Assembly (NCBI GenBank): GCA_002715545.1
Contig: PAZI01000054.1
Span: 1-31,635 of the forward strand
Reading direction: 5' to 3'
From: Methanobacteriota archaeon
GTDB lineage: Archaea > Thermoplasmatota > Poseidoniia > Poseidoniales > SP79
DNA length: 31,635 nt
Part shown: positions 23,899-30,095 of the stretch, piece after piece
Layout of the letters: each line of letters begins with the position of its first letter
How positions within the stretch are numbered: the first letter of the stretch is position 1
The notes under the pieces: model-generated
Database searches by the model: none
Told to the model about the DNA's origin: nothing
The model's input: only the letters and a program-made list of their open reading frames with translations
Position numbers and translations under genes: made by a program

Positions 23899-24375
23899 CT
23901 AAAACGGAATTTCGTCGTTGAGTTCTGTTTTTGCCTCAGCCGCAGCATCGGACGTACCAGAGGACAGGGAAAAGTAAGCCCCGCTGCGTTTAATTTTCGA
24001 TCCGCCGTCACGGAGCTGACCTTGATCGTCAGTCCACTTGTCCCCTTCGACGACGTTAATGCCGACCTTTAGCCCCTTCAGTGTGGCGACATCCCCCGGC
24101 TTGTTGGGATTTGGATGTCCCGCGTGAACGAGCATCGTCTTTAACCTCTCTTGTGAGATGCGAGCGGTCTGATCGTTTTCATGGAAAATTGTAATCCACT
24201 CGCGGATCGCACCCTCACCCGGCACGGCGTATTCGACGACAAGCATCTTGCCTTTACCGTTCTTCGTCGGCTGCATCGCAGCGCTCTTGATGCTCGCCTC
24301 GTACTTGCCCGGAGCCAGCGCTCCGTCGCCCTGGGTGTCAATCCCGCTCAGGTCTAAACTGCTGAAATCACTCAT
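23899..24375 (-). CDS. Single-stranded DNA-binding protein, DUF669-like
   Basis: 158 residues from ATG 24375 (AGGAC upstream). An OB-fold-like beta domain includes APGKYEASIKSAAMQPTKNG, KMLVVEYAVPG and REWITIFHEN, then QERLKTMLVHAG. A long flexible region ends in an acidic tip, ELNDEIPF. The D-E-I-P-F end mirrors the C-terminal tail by which SSBs recruit partner proteins. DUF669-type proteins sit beside Sak4-like recombinases in phages, as here. The start overlaps the recombinase stop by 8 bases. Upstream in-frame codons (to 24426) lie inside the recombinase gene and are not needed. Confidence 0.75.
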   Translation of the reverse strand: MSDFSSLDLSGIDTQGDGALAPGKYEASIKSAAMQPTKNGKGKMLVVEYAVPGEGAIREWITIFHENDQTARISQERLKTMLVHAGHPNPNKPGDVATLKGLKVGINVVEGDKWTDDQGQLRDGGSKIKRSGAYFSLSSGTSDAAAEAKTELNDEIPF

Positions 24376-25165
24376 CTTCTGTCCTCGTTGGTTGAATTTT
24401 CGAACGCTTTTTGAACTCTTCATCACTCATGCTCATCGAACGAAAGAGTTCCGTGATGTCCCCCGTCCGCTCGACGGCCTTGAGGCGGTGTCGCGGATCA
24501 CGGGCCTTGCCGTGCCACCCTCGAACCTCGTCTGTGACGATGTATCGGGTGACGTGCGGCTTATCGCGGTCACCATCTGTGACGCGTATCCCACAAAACA
24601 CATGATCGAAGATACCGGGGAGCTGCTTCATCACGCCGCGCCCCTGCAACATTGGCCAATAGTGTGTCTGGCCGTTATCGTCGTCTTCCTCTTTAGCGAG
24701 GGCCGTGACGACAACATGAAAGGGCAGATCGCGTACCCACTTCACTGCACCCAACATCATGCGGCTGTAATCGCCCCACTTCTCAAAGCCGTTCTTATTA
24801 TCCTTATGGACTTCGGAAACGTGCGACATCAACTGATCGGCCAGCTCGGTGAGGCTGTCGATCATCAGCCACTTATAGCCAGCCTTCGAGAACTCGGGAG
24901 ACGCCATGTCCCGGCAGATACCTCGGAATGAATACGTTCCAGATTCTGGATCGTGCTCGCCGTCCCATGTCGTGAAGTCAACATAGTCGATCTCCTCAGT
25001 CATCACTGACCGCAGCCCACCCTCACCGGAAATAATCAATCCCGGCCCAAACGCCCTCTGCATGTTCAGCGCTTGCGTTGTTTTTCCCCAGCCGTGGTGA
25101 CCGACAAGCAGACACTTGTGTGTGTCGACAGTGCTGTCGCTCGTGCTCTTACTCTTCCAAGCCAT
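24368..25165 (-). CDS. Sak4-like RecA-fold single-strand annealing ATPase
   Basis: 265 residues. Walker A is at 22-29 (GHHGWGKT) and Walker B at about 99-104 (WLMIDS). Between them is a compact RecA-like core, and after it VVVTALAKEEDDDNGQTHYW, where a sensor-type residue would lie, then a final strand. The last 40 residues are charged. This fits the Sak4/AAA_24 family of phage recombinases that load with SSB and pair DNA strands; the SSB and an exonuclease follow directly. The ribosome binding site is AAGAGGACGAG before ATG. It is the first gene of the minus-strand operon, reading out of the palindromic control region. Confidence 0.8.
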   Translation of the reverse strand: MAWKSKSTSDSTVDTHKCLLVGHHGWGKTTQALNMQRAFGPGLIISGEGGLRSVMTEEIDYVDFTTWDGEHDPESGTYSFRGICRDMASPEFSKAGYKWLMIDSLTELADQLMSHVSEVHKDNKNGFEKWGDYSRMMLGAVKWVRDLPFHVVVTALAKEEDDDNGQTHYWPMLQGRGVMKQLPGIFDHVFCGIRVTDGDRDKPHVTRYIVTDEVRGWHGKARDPRHRLKAVERTGDITELFRSMSMSDEEFKKRSKIQPTRTEDE

Positions 25166-25188
25166 CTCGTCCTCTTAGTTTTGATAAG

Positions 25189-25216
25189 GTGTATTTTTAT
25201 GTTGCATAAAATACAC
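25189..25216. promoter_or_regulatory. Palindromic operator in the divergent control region
   Basis: GTGTATTTTTATG, three bases (TTG), then CATAAAATACAC. The arms are complementary apart from one extra T on the left, making a near-perfect 28-base inverted repeat. It lies between the divergently transcribed recombinase and HTH-regulator genes, in unusually AT-rich DNA. A dimeric repressor site is the simplest reading. The small HTH protein encoded at 25274 is the obvious candidate binder. Confidence 0.7.
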
Positions 25217-25229
25217 TAGGTTTTATATT
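25202..25229 (+). promoter_or_regulatory. Candidate sigma70-type promoter for the rightward early genes
   Basis: TTGCAT (25202-25207) and TATATT (25224-25229) are separated by 16 bases. Both are fair matches to -35 and -10 boxes. The -35 box overlaps the right arm of the palindrome, so a bound repressor would block the promoter. The first start codon is about 45 bases downstream. No equally good minus-strand promoter was found by eye. Confidence 0.45.
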
Positions 25230-25273
25230 TCACCCTCTTGTAGCGATTTCCATACAACTAAGCAAGTGGAAAA

Positions 25274-25513
25274 ATGATCTTTCGAGTAGATAGGCTGGTT
25301 AAGGAACTCGGTGGCGCGTCAAAGGCCGCAGCAGCAGCGGGTTTACCGCGCACAGCGCCTTATCGGTGGCTCCGGTCGATGAGCCTGTCTCTCGAAACCC
25401 TGCTCAGAATTAAGAGCGCACGACCGGAAATCGTTCTCGACGACTTTATGGAGGACGAACATGAGAGACAGGATAAAAAGCCAAAAAGACGTTCTATTAA
25501 ACGCTGCCCTTGA
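25274..25513 (+). CDS. Small Cro-like helix-turn-helix regulator
   Basis: 79 residues. Residues 5-50 form a helix-turn-helix: VDRLVKELGGASKAAAAAGL, then PRTAPYRWLRSMSLSLETLL. A GG-S-AA-AGLP--A-Y-W pattern is typical of Cro/DicA-like repressors that bind as dimers. A basic tail (KKPKRRSIKR) follows. It is the first rightward gene beyond the palindrome at 25189-25216 and probably autoregulates that region. GTGGA gives a weak ribosome binding site. Its last 53 bases overlap the primase-helicase start. With no integrase in view, a lysogeny role is unproven; early-to-middle switching is just as likely. Confidence 0.7.
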   Translation: MIFRVDRLVKELGGASKAAAAAGLPRTAPYRWLRSMSLSLETLLRIKSARPEIVLDDFMEDEHERQDKKPKRRSIKRCP

Positions 25514-27347
25514 GTACATCGAAGACGGCTGGTCCGTCATTCCGCTCAACCCGCACGACAAGCGACCCCTCAATAAATGGAGGGAATTCCAAGATCGCAT
25601 CGCTTCTGAAGAAGAAGTGGTCGGCTGGTTCGATCAGCACGATGAGATCGCGCTCGGTCTAGCGACCGGCGCGACATCCAACGTCGTCGTTATCGACTGC
25701 GATAGCGACAGCGCAATCGAGTTTGCGAAGGAACGTGGTCTCACCAGCCCGTTCTCGGCACGATCTGGGCGCGGGCCGCATTACTACTTTACCCACCCCG
25801 GCTCGGACGTTCGCAATCAACAAGGCCTGTGGGGCTGCGACGACATCGACCTTCGAGGTGATGGTGGTTACGTCGTCGTCCCGCCGTCGATCTGCAAATC
25901 CAAAACAGGCCAATACGTCGAATATCGCTGGGACAACCAGCCCGGCCTCGACTGGCACGATGACGCACCGCGCTACCCGCTGTCGCCTACGGTCGTTGAC
26001 AAGCCGGTCGGAGACGAGCTTCCCGATCTCACAAACATTGCCGCCGGAGCAGAAACAGCGTCCAGCATAGCGGCTCTCACCGTTGAGCGTCTCGGTCGCA
26101 AAATCGGACAGGGTGAAGGCGGCGGTAGAGACAATCTACTAATAAGGTACGCCGGAGAATGTGTAGCCGCAGGTGTGCGTGGGTACGTCTTACGTGATGC
26201 GTTACACGAGTTCATGGACACATGGTTCCTGCCAAACCCCGACATCGATCAGTCGGAATACGTTGAAGCCAAATGCAAATCTGCCGAAGAGGCAGACCGG
26301 CGCAACCACCCGGAGCGCTACGTCGAGCGTGTCCCCAAGCCGAAGGTGCCGCTGCGGCCGATCTTCACGTCGGACATTCCCCGCCTTCAAACGATGGTGG
26401 GTGACCAACAATACCTCATCGATCCGTGGCTCAAAGGTGGGAGCATCATTCAGCTATACGCGTACTCGGGCGCAGGTAAGTCTCGCTTCATTCAGACGGT
26501 GATGTGGCATCTGTCGATGGGCAACACCATCGGCGGCTTCGACATCGAGCGACCGGCCCGTGTCCTCTACCTCGACTATGAACTCGGCCTCGAAAGCGTG
26601 TCCTCGCGCTTCCGTCTACTCCAAGACAGTTACGGCGATCCAGGCGAAGAGTACGGGCACTGGTCCCCGGCTGTCCTCGCTCAAGAGGAAGGCGGCGTCA
26701 TGCCCTTGGGGACGCCAGACGGCAACAAACTGCTGCAAGATTGGATTCAATCTTACAACCCCGAGGTTGTCGTCATTGACACACTGCGCTCCGCTTGGGC
26801 GGGTCTCGAAGAAAACGACGCAAACGCATGGACGCCGGTCAACCGGCTGCTCATGGCGATCCGTAACACGGGCCGCGCTGTAATCATGATCCACCACGCC
26901 AATAAAGGCGGTGCAGACGGCCTTGGCCGTGAAGCTGGCAGCACGAACCAGCTCACCAACCTCGACCTCCAGATGCGATTGACGCCGATCTATGAGGACG
27001 CCGAACGCGCTGACCAGTTCAACGGCCTCGTCGATAAGCCCGACAATCTTGGTGAGACGATGACGCAACAGCTCACCCGTAAGGCGGGTGAGCTATCGAA
27101 CGGCAGCCGTCTGCTAGATGCCTACCGGCTCACCTACCACAAGACGCGCGACCGCAACGAAAACATGCGGACGATCCATTTCGGAACAGGCGAGCGCACA
27201 GACGGCACTCAGTTCTTTGTCTCTCAGAATTCCTTAAAGCAGCGTGTCCGCATCCTGTCGGCTCGCGGGACATCAGCATTCGACATCGCCCAACACCCGG
27301 ACGTGATGGTCAGCGTCCGCACTATAGAGGAGTGGATAAATGTCTAA
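25461..27347 (+). CDS. Primase-helicase: Prim-Pol plus RecA-fold helicase
   Basis: 628 residues. The N-terminal Prim-Pol domain (about 10-190) has IPLNPHDKRPLNKW, metal-binding DCD at 79-81 in VVVIDCDSD, GPHYYF with H108 and DLRGDGGYVVVPPS with D130. The linker is followed by a helicase/ATPase domain from about 310: Walker A SGAGKS (336-341) and Walker B PEVVVIDTLRS, then a MIHHANK sensor motif and REAGSTNQ. The C terminus (FDIAQHPDVMVSVRTIEEWI) resembles an HTH. It would both prime and unwind at the fork, and no separate polymerase is visible here. A strong GGAGG (25450-25454) sits six bases before the ATG. Confidence 0.88.
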   Translation: MRDRIKSQKDVLLNAALEYIEDGWSVIPLNPHDKRPLNKWREFQDRIASEEEVVGWFDQHDEIALGLATGATSNVVVIDCDSDSAIEFAKERGLTSPFSARSGRGPHYYFTHPGSDVRNQQGLWGCDDIDLRGDGGYVVVPPSICKSKTGQYVEYRWDNQPGLDWHDDAPRYPLSPTVVDKPVGDELPDLTNIAAGAETASSIAALTVERLGRKIGQGEGGGRDNLLIRYAGECVAAGVRGYVLRDALHEFMDTWFLPNPDIDQSEYVEAKCKSAEEADRRNHPERYVERVPKPKVPLRPIFTSDIPRLQTMVGDQQYLIDPWLKGGSIIQLYAYSGAGKSRFIQTVMWHLSMGNTIGGFDIERPARVLYLDYELGLESVSSRFRLLQDSYGDPGEEYGHWSPAVLAQEEGGVMPLGTPDGNKLLQDWIQSYNPEVVVIDTLRSAWAGLEENDANAWTPVNRLLMAIRNTGRAVIMIHHANKGGADGLGREAGSTNQLTNLDLQMRLTPIYEDAERADQFNGLVDKPDNLGETMTQQLTRKAGELSNGSRLLDAYRLTYHKTRDRNENMRTIHFGTGERTDGTQFFVSQNSLKQRVRILSARGTSAFDIAQHPDVMVSVRTIEEWINV

Positions 27348-27681
27348 AAACAAAGGTGCGTACTATCACACAGTACAGCGAGCATCCGAACGCTACGGTG
27401 TGGACGACTTTTCCACGCTCGACATTTTTGGCCTTAAAGAGGCGGTGTTAAATAACAAGGCTGTTTGTTTAAGCCGTAACAAATCCCGAGGTATGTACCT
27501 CGTGCGCTACCGTGACATCGTCTGGAAACTGATTTTTGACCATGCGGTCGACAGGGTCATAACTGTGTTGCCGCCGAACGGAACTGTTCATTACAAGAAA
27601 AAACGGCGGCGAAAGCAGCTTTCGAAAAATCAATTACGCAAGAGGGGCACCCGAGCGTTCCGAGCGCTGTCGGGTATATAA
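27340..27681 (+). CDS. Hypothetical basic protein with an R-xxER-YGV / ITVLPP pattern
   Basis: 113 residues, starting in an 8-base overlap with the primase-helicase stop; AGAGGAG lies upstream. Residues 10-30 (TVQRASERYGVDDFSTLDI) are helical. RGMYLVRYRDIVWKLIFDHA and RVITVLPPNG are beta strands. A very basic tail (KKKRRRKQ) closes it. The pattern of a helix with an ERYG motif followed by a small beta sheet ending ITVLP recurs in small phage proteins and looks vaguely like RelE-type toxin folds. I could not confirm that. Low GC (about 40% in one window) suggests an accessory gene. The function is unknown. Confidence 0.6.
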   Translation: MSKNKGAYYHTVQRASERYGVDDFSTLDIFGLKEAVLNNKAVCLSRNKSRGMYLVRYRDIVWKLIFDHAVDRVITVLPPNGTVHYKKKRRRKQLSKNQLRKRGTRAFRALSGI

Positions 27682-27760
27682 TATATAACATGTATCTGTT
27701 CGTTTCTCCCGCCGCCCACAAGGCGGTGGGGAGAAACTGAATTCATTTATTATATATACC
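27673..27760. repeat. Long nested inverted repeat (hairpin in AT-rich flanks)
   Basis: The inner stem GTTTCTCCC (27702-27710) pairs with GGGAGAAAC (27729-27737), extended by CCGCC/GGCGG (27712-27716 with 27722-27726), loop CACAA. Outer AT-rich arms GGTATATA (27673-27680) and TATATACC (27753-27760) are also complementary. The element starts at the stop codon of the preceding gene. A terminator is unlikely because no T-run follows. A structural or replication role is possible, since it lies right behind the primase-helicase unit. Confidence 0.6.
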
Positions 27761-27890
27761 GGCTCCGCTGCGCGAAGCATTGTTGCCAAATTCACCCCTG
27801 TCAAGCACAAAATACAACTTCCTGATCTTAGAGGGTTTTTTATACACCTTGCGGCTTGTGTTTTTGTCTCTTTATCGGTAAAAATAACAC
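27761..27890 (+). promoter_or_regulatory. AT-rich intergenic region before the small-gene operon
   Basis: About 130 bases with no gene. It contains several T-runs (GGGTTTTTTATACACC) and weak promoter-like words (TTGCCA, TTGTGT, TATCGGTAAAAAT). None forms a convincing promoter pair at correct spacing to the ATG at 27891, which also lacks a clear ribosome binding site. It probably holds the promoter for 27891-31366. Confidence 0.35.
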
Positions 27891-28199
27891 ATGCCACGGC
27901 CCGTTGAGATAAGCGAAGCCGACATACACTGGCTTCAGACCAACTTCGACATGCTTCACATCAGTGAGGTCGCCGACCGCTTCGGCTGCTGCGTCGACAC
28001 CGCAAAGCGCATCTGTGCCCGTCACGGCATCGGCAACTACGACGGCGCTAAATACGTCCCCACAATACAAATACAAATGTGGGAGCGCCCATGCACCTGC
28101 TGCGGTGACACAACCCCACGGCCCAAATGGCAGTATCGATGTGTGAAATGTAAATCCCACGAAGACATCTTCGGTCTCGACGAGCAGTGGATATACTAA
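27891..28199 (+). CDS. Putative regulator: HTH plus zinc ribbon
   Basis: 102 residues. Helices at 10-45 (SEADIHWLQTNF, then SEVADRFGCCVDTAKRICAR) form a helix-turn-helix. C68xxC71 (CTCC) and C84xxC87 (CVKC) form a zinc ribbon in WERPCTCCGDTTPRPKWQYR. HTH plus zinc ribbon at this size resembles small phage transcription or DNA-binding factors. It is the first gene of the rightward small-gene operon, so it may control late genes, but the target is unknown. Confidence 0.65.
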   Translation: MPRPVEISEADIHWLQTNFDMLHISEVADRFGCCVDTAKRICARHGIGNYDGAKYVPTIQIQMWERPCTCCGDTTPRPKWQYRCVKCKSHEDIFGLDEQWIY

Positions 28200-28441
28200 T
28201 GTATCAGATCGTCGTCTTCATGTTCCTGCTCGCACCCGGCTCTCAAGACGCTTTAACCATCACGCATCTGAACGGAGAGCCACTTTCTTTCAAATCAAAA
28301 GATGAGTGTTACGCACACATCTACGACCACACCGAAAGACTGAAAGAATACGCGAGCAGTCAGTACGACGGCGCGCCTGTTAAATCCATCGACTGCTTCA
28401 CCCAGCCCTCCCCGGCCTTGGGGGCCGGTCGGGCGATATGA
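28199..28441 (+). CDS. Small secreted or periplasmic protein, function unknown
   Basis: 80 residues, starting in a TAATG overlap. Residues 2-13 are a short hydrophobic segment (YQIVVFMFLLA) followed by PGSQDA, which looks like a signal peptide cleaved near residue 17. The mature part is a compact domain with two cysteines (KDECYAHIYDH and KSIDCFTQ) that could form a disulfide. It has no known enzyme motif. An export signal on an early-type phage gene suggests action on the periplasm, for example exclusion of other phages. This is speculative. Confidence 0.55.
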   Translation: MYQIVVFMFLLAPGSQDALTITHLNGEPLSFKSKDECYAHIYDHTERLKEYASSQYDGAPVKSIDCFTQPSPALGAGRAI

Positions 28442-28587
28442 ATTGTTGGTGTTGCGACACCCCTCTCATTTGGGGCGGCGACAATGACGTAGATACCGAA
28501 GATGACAACGAACACTCCATCGAAACCAACCTCTCATGCCCCGGCTGTGACGCATTCGTTTTCGTCTTCTGGGGCAAAAAAGACTGA
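28438..28587 (+). CDS. Small zinc-ribbon protein
   Basis: 49 residues, starting in an ATGA overlap. CWCC at 3-6 and CPGC at 34-37 give two CxxC pairs around an acidic WGGDNDVDTEDDNE stretch. It ends in FVFVFWGKKD. The pattern C-CC--LIWGGD--, then E-NLSCP-C-AF, is one I have seen in small conserved phage proteins of unknown function. A GGCCGG hairpin (28412-28428) lies just upstream. It is too short for many gene finders, but the conserved pattern supports it. Confidence 0.65.
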   Translation: MNCWCCDTPLIWGGDNDVDTEDDNEHSIETNLSCPGCDAFVFVFWGKKD

Positions 28588-28985
28588 TGTCAGCATCAAA
28601 ACGTAAGGGAGACGGCTATGAGCGCGAGCTTGCGGGATACCTGCGGGAAAATCTGGGCATTGATTGCCATCGCGCCCCTCTATCTGGTGGCGGCTTTGTT
28701 ATTGCTGGCGGCACTGCCGATCTGGTTGGGACACCACTTCTCTTCGTTGAAGCTAAACGTACAGAAAAAATCAGTGTCCGCGCTGCCCTCCGTCAGGCAT
28801 GTCGTAACAAAGCTACAACCAACTCCCCCGAAACGCCCATCGTCATCACGCGCCAGAACCGAATGACCACAGGCGAAAGCCTCGTTGTCCTCACGCTCGA
28901 CGACTTCCTGCCCTTCTATGAAGCGGCCCTCGAAAAACACGGCTATGCTCATCAACCTGCCGAACAGCAGCAACCCCGAGCCTGA
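28587..28985 (+). CDS. Holliday junction resolvase-like PD-(D/E)XK nuclease
   Basis: 132 residues, starting in a TGATG overlap. Motifs are KRKGDGYERELAGYLRE with E12, GGTADLVG with D45 and LLFVEAKRTE with E55-x-K57, the ordered PD-(D/E)XK active site. Then come the helix VRAALRQACRN and ETPIVITRQNR. The size and the K-KG---ER---YL start resemble archaeal-type Hjc resolvases and related phage nucleases. It would cut branched DNA before packaging. The C-terminal 15 residues are Gln-rich and disordered. Confidence 0.75.
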   Translation: MSASKRKGDGYERELAGYLRENLGIDCHRAPLSGGGFVIAGGTADLVGTPLLFVEAKRTEKISVRAALRQACRNKATTNSPETPIVITRQNRMTTGESLVVLTLDDFLPFYEAALEKHGYAHQPAEQQQPRA

Positions 28986-29205
28986 CCAAGAACTTGTCGA
29001 CGAACTCCAGCGCCTTCTCGCGGACGCTCGTGTTGGCAAGCTCCAAGGTCTCGCGGCCATCTACTACCTCTCGACCGAAGAAGGCTACCTTGCCCTTTCC
29101 AGCGTCGTATCGGGGACAGCCCTTGCGGCCGAGATCACGACGGTCGGCGCTCTCAACAGCCTCGCAACATCAATCTCCGTCACCGCCGTCCGAGAGGGCG
29201 ATTGA
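28945..29205 (+). CDS. Hypothetical small helical phage protein
   Basis: 86 residues from ATG 28945, overlapping the resolvase-like gene by 41 bases. It begins MLINLPNSSNPEPDQELVDE, then a helix ELQRLLADARVGKLQGLAAI. The second half alternates small hydrophobic residues (SVVSGTALAAEITTVGALNS). An earlier ATG at 28885 would lie fully inside the resolvase-like gene and gives a Ser-rich extension typical of an out-of-frame read, so it is rejected. The pattern A-A--GK--G-A- occurs in small phage proteins of unknown role. There is no clear ribosome binding site; coupling is likely. Confidence 0.5.
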   Translation: MLINLPNSSNPEPDQELVDELQRLLADARVGKLQGLAAIYYLSTEEGYLALSSVVSGTALAAEITTVGALNSLATSISVTAVREGD

Positions 29206-29516
29206 TGCACGCAAAAAACTCCAGCGGTGCCATCGCCGAAGAGCACGTCATGATCTGGTGCATGGAAAAAGGCTACTACCCATTCCGCGCAATCATGCCG
29301 GTCGGCCCCATCGACATCGTCGCCATAAACGAAGTCGGGGACACGATGCTCCTCGATGTCAAATGCCTCAACCGCCGCATCCAACCCGGCGCGGGACGGA
29401 ATGTCCCGCAGAAAATCCACCGCCCCAGAACGCCCATTCAAAAAGCGCTCGGCGTCAGCATCATCTACGTCGATCTCGAAACGGGGGACATCCACCTTGT
29501 CGACCACAAGAACTGA
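29205..29516 (+). CDS. Second PD-(D/E)XK nuclease-like protein
   Basis: 103 residues from ATG 29205 (TGATG overlap). Motifs are SGAIAEEHVMIW with E12, GPIDIVAI with D37 and LLDVKCLNRR with D51-x-K53. This is the order E, D, (D/E)xK found in group I intron-homing-like and Holliday-resolvase-like PD-(D/E)XK enzymes that recognise GpiDiVai. The C-terminal half is a beta strand region, QKALGVSIIYVDLETGDIH. It lies one gene after another nuclease of the same superfold. Either may be the resolvase; this one could also serve in host DNA degradation. Confidence 0.7.
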   Translation: MHAKNSSGAIAEEHVMIWCMEKGYYPFRAIMPVGPIDIVAINEVGDTMLLDVKCLNRRIQPGAGRNVPQKIHRPRTPIQKALGVSIIYVDLETGDIHLVDHKN

Positions 29517-29727
29517 AGACCTAAACACAATCGCCGACTTCCTCGAAGCCGCATCCACCCTGCCCACCGACTTCGAAATCGACGTGTCCTACCACGGCCT
29601 CAAAACCGATCCGCGCCCCTTCCTCCGAAAGTACGGCCCGTTCTTCGACGATGTCCCCGACGCCGCTCTGTGGAAGCGCATCTACGACGTTTGCTACACC
29701 CGAACTGTGTACTGGCACTCAACATGA
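29497..29727 (+). CDS. Hypothetical small protein (TTG start)
   Basis: 76 residues if begun at TTG 29497, with GGGGGA eight bases upstream. The frame also stays open to ATG 29356, but that stretch lies inside the nuclease-like gene and reads as a Ser/Thr/Arg-rich shadow. From 29497 the protein is ordinary: TEDLNTIADFLEAA, then ISYHG-like DVSYHGLKTD, then FFDDVPDAALWKRIYD. I do not recognise a family. The next gene starts in an ATGA overlap, which supports the end point. Confidence 0.5.
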   Translation: MSTTRTEDLNTIADFLEAASTLPTDFEIDVSYHGLKTDPRPFLRKYGPFFDDVPDAALWKRIYDVCYTRTVYWHST

Positions 29728-29942
29728 ACCCGACCGACCTGATCTGCGAACGGCTACACACCGACGACCTCGAAAAACAAATCATCTCCTGCGACGTCGA
29801 CAGCCTCGAAATCCTCGAACTTCTCTTTGAAATCGAGGAGACCTACGACATCGATGTCCCCCGCGAAATCGACAACGACCTGCGCGGCGGCATGACAGTC
29901 GGAAAACTCATCAAAATCGTCGAAGACTTGCGGACGACCTAA
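29724..29942 (+). CDS. Acyl carrier protein
   Basis: 72 residues from ATG 29724 in an ATGA overlap. DVDSLEILELLFEIEETYDI contains the 4'-phosphopantetheine attachment serine (S27) in D-S-L, followed by the acidic helix II. The ending GKLIKIVEDL matches helix IV. Size, acidity and the DSLE..E.....E...I..P order are diagnostic of ACP. It would need a host phosphopantetheinyl transferase to be active. No fatty acid synthesis gene lies near it, so it probably serves another process, or taps or diverts the host acyl pool or an ACP-dependent enzyme. It sits between nucleases and virion-type genes. Confidence 0.85.
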   Translation: MNPTDLICERLHTDDLEKQIISCDVDSLEILELLFEIEETYDIDVPREIDNDLRGGMTVGKLIKIVEDLRTT

Positions 29943-29969
29943 CCCGCAAATCTGTGCCACTCCTGTTCG

Positions 29970-30095
29970 ATGGTCACAGAAAAACATTACGAATGCACAA
30001 AGTGCGGCCGCCGCTTCGAAAGCAAGCCCCCCACGACCTGCAAGGCGTGCAATGCGCCTTACGTGCGTGAGCTGCCGAAAGCGCCAAAGAAATGA
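29970..30095 (+). CDS. Zinc-ribbon mini-protein
   Basis: 41 residues from ATG 29970. CTKC (9-12) and CKAC (25-28) in YECTKCGRRFESKPPTTCKA form a zinc ribbon. A basic tail (ELPKAPKK) follows. The same frame is open back to the ACP stop (29940-29942) and encodes CHSC in that gap, so a third CxxC could be included only by read-through or a non-standard start. There is no clear ribosome binding site. The next gene starts in an ATGA overlap. Confidence 0.55.
   Translation: MVTEKHYECTKCGRRFESKPPTTCKACNAPYVRELPKAPKK

Noticed and set aside
25274..25513. Evidence for a temperate lifestyle
   Set aside because: A Cro-like regulator alone is not enough; no integrase, excisionase or attachment site is visible in the window.
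27690..27740. 16-codon leader-peptide-like frame across the hairpin
   Set aside because: No ribosome binding site and no special codon content; probably chance.
28412..28428. CCGGCC/GGCCGG hairpin as a terminator
   Set aside because: No T-run follows and it lies inside a gene.
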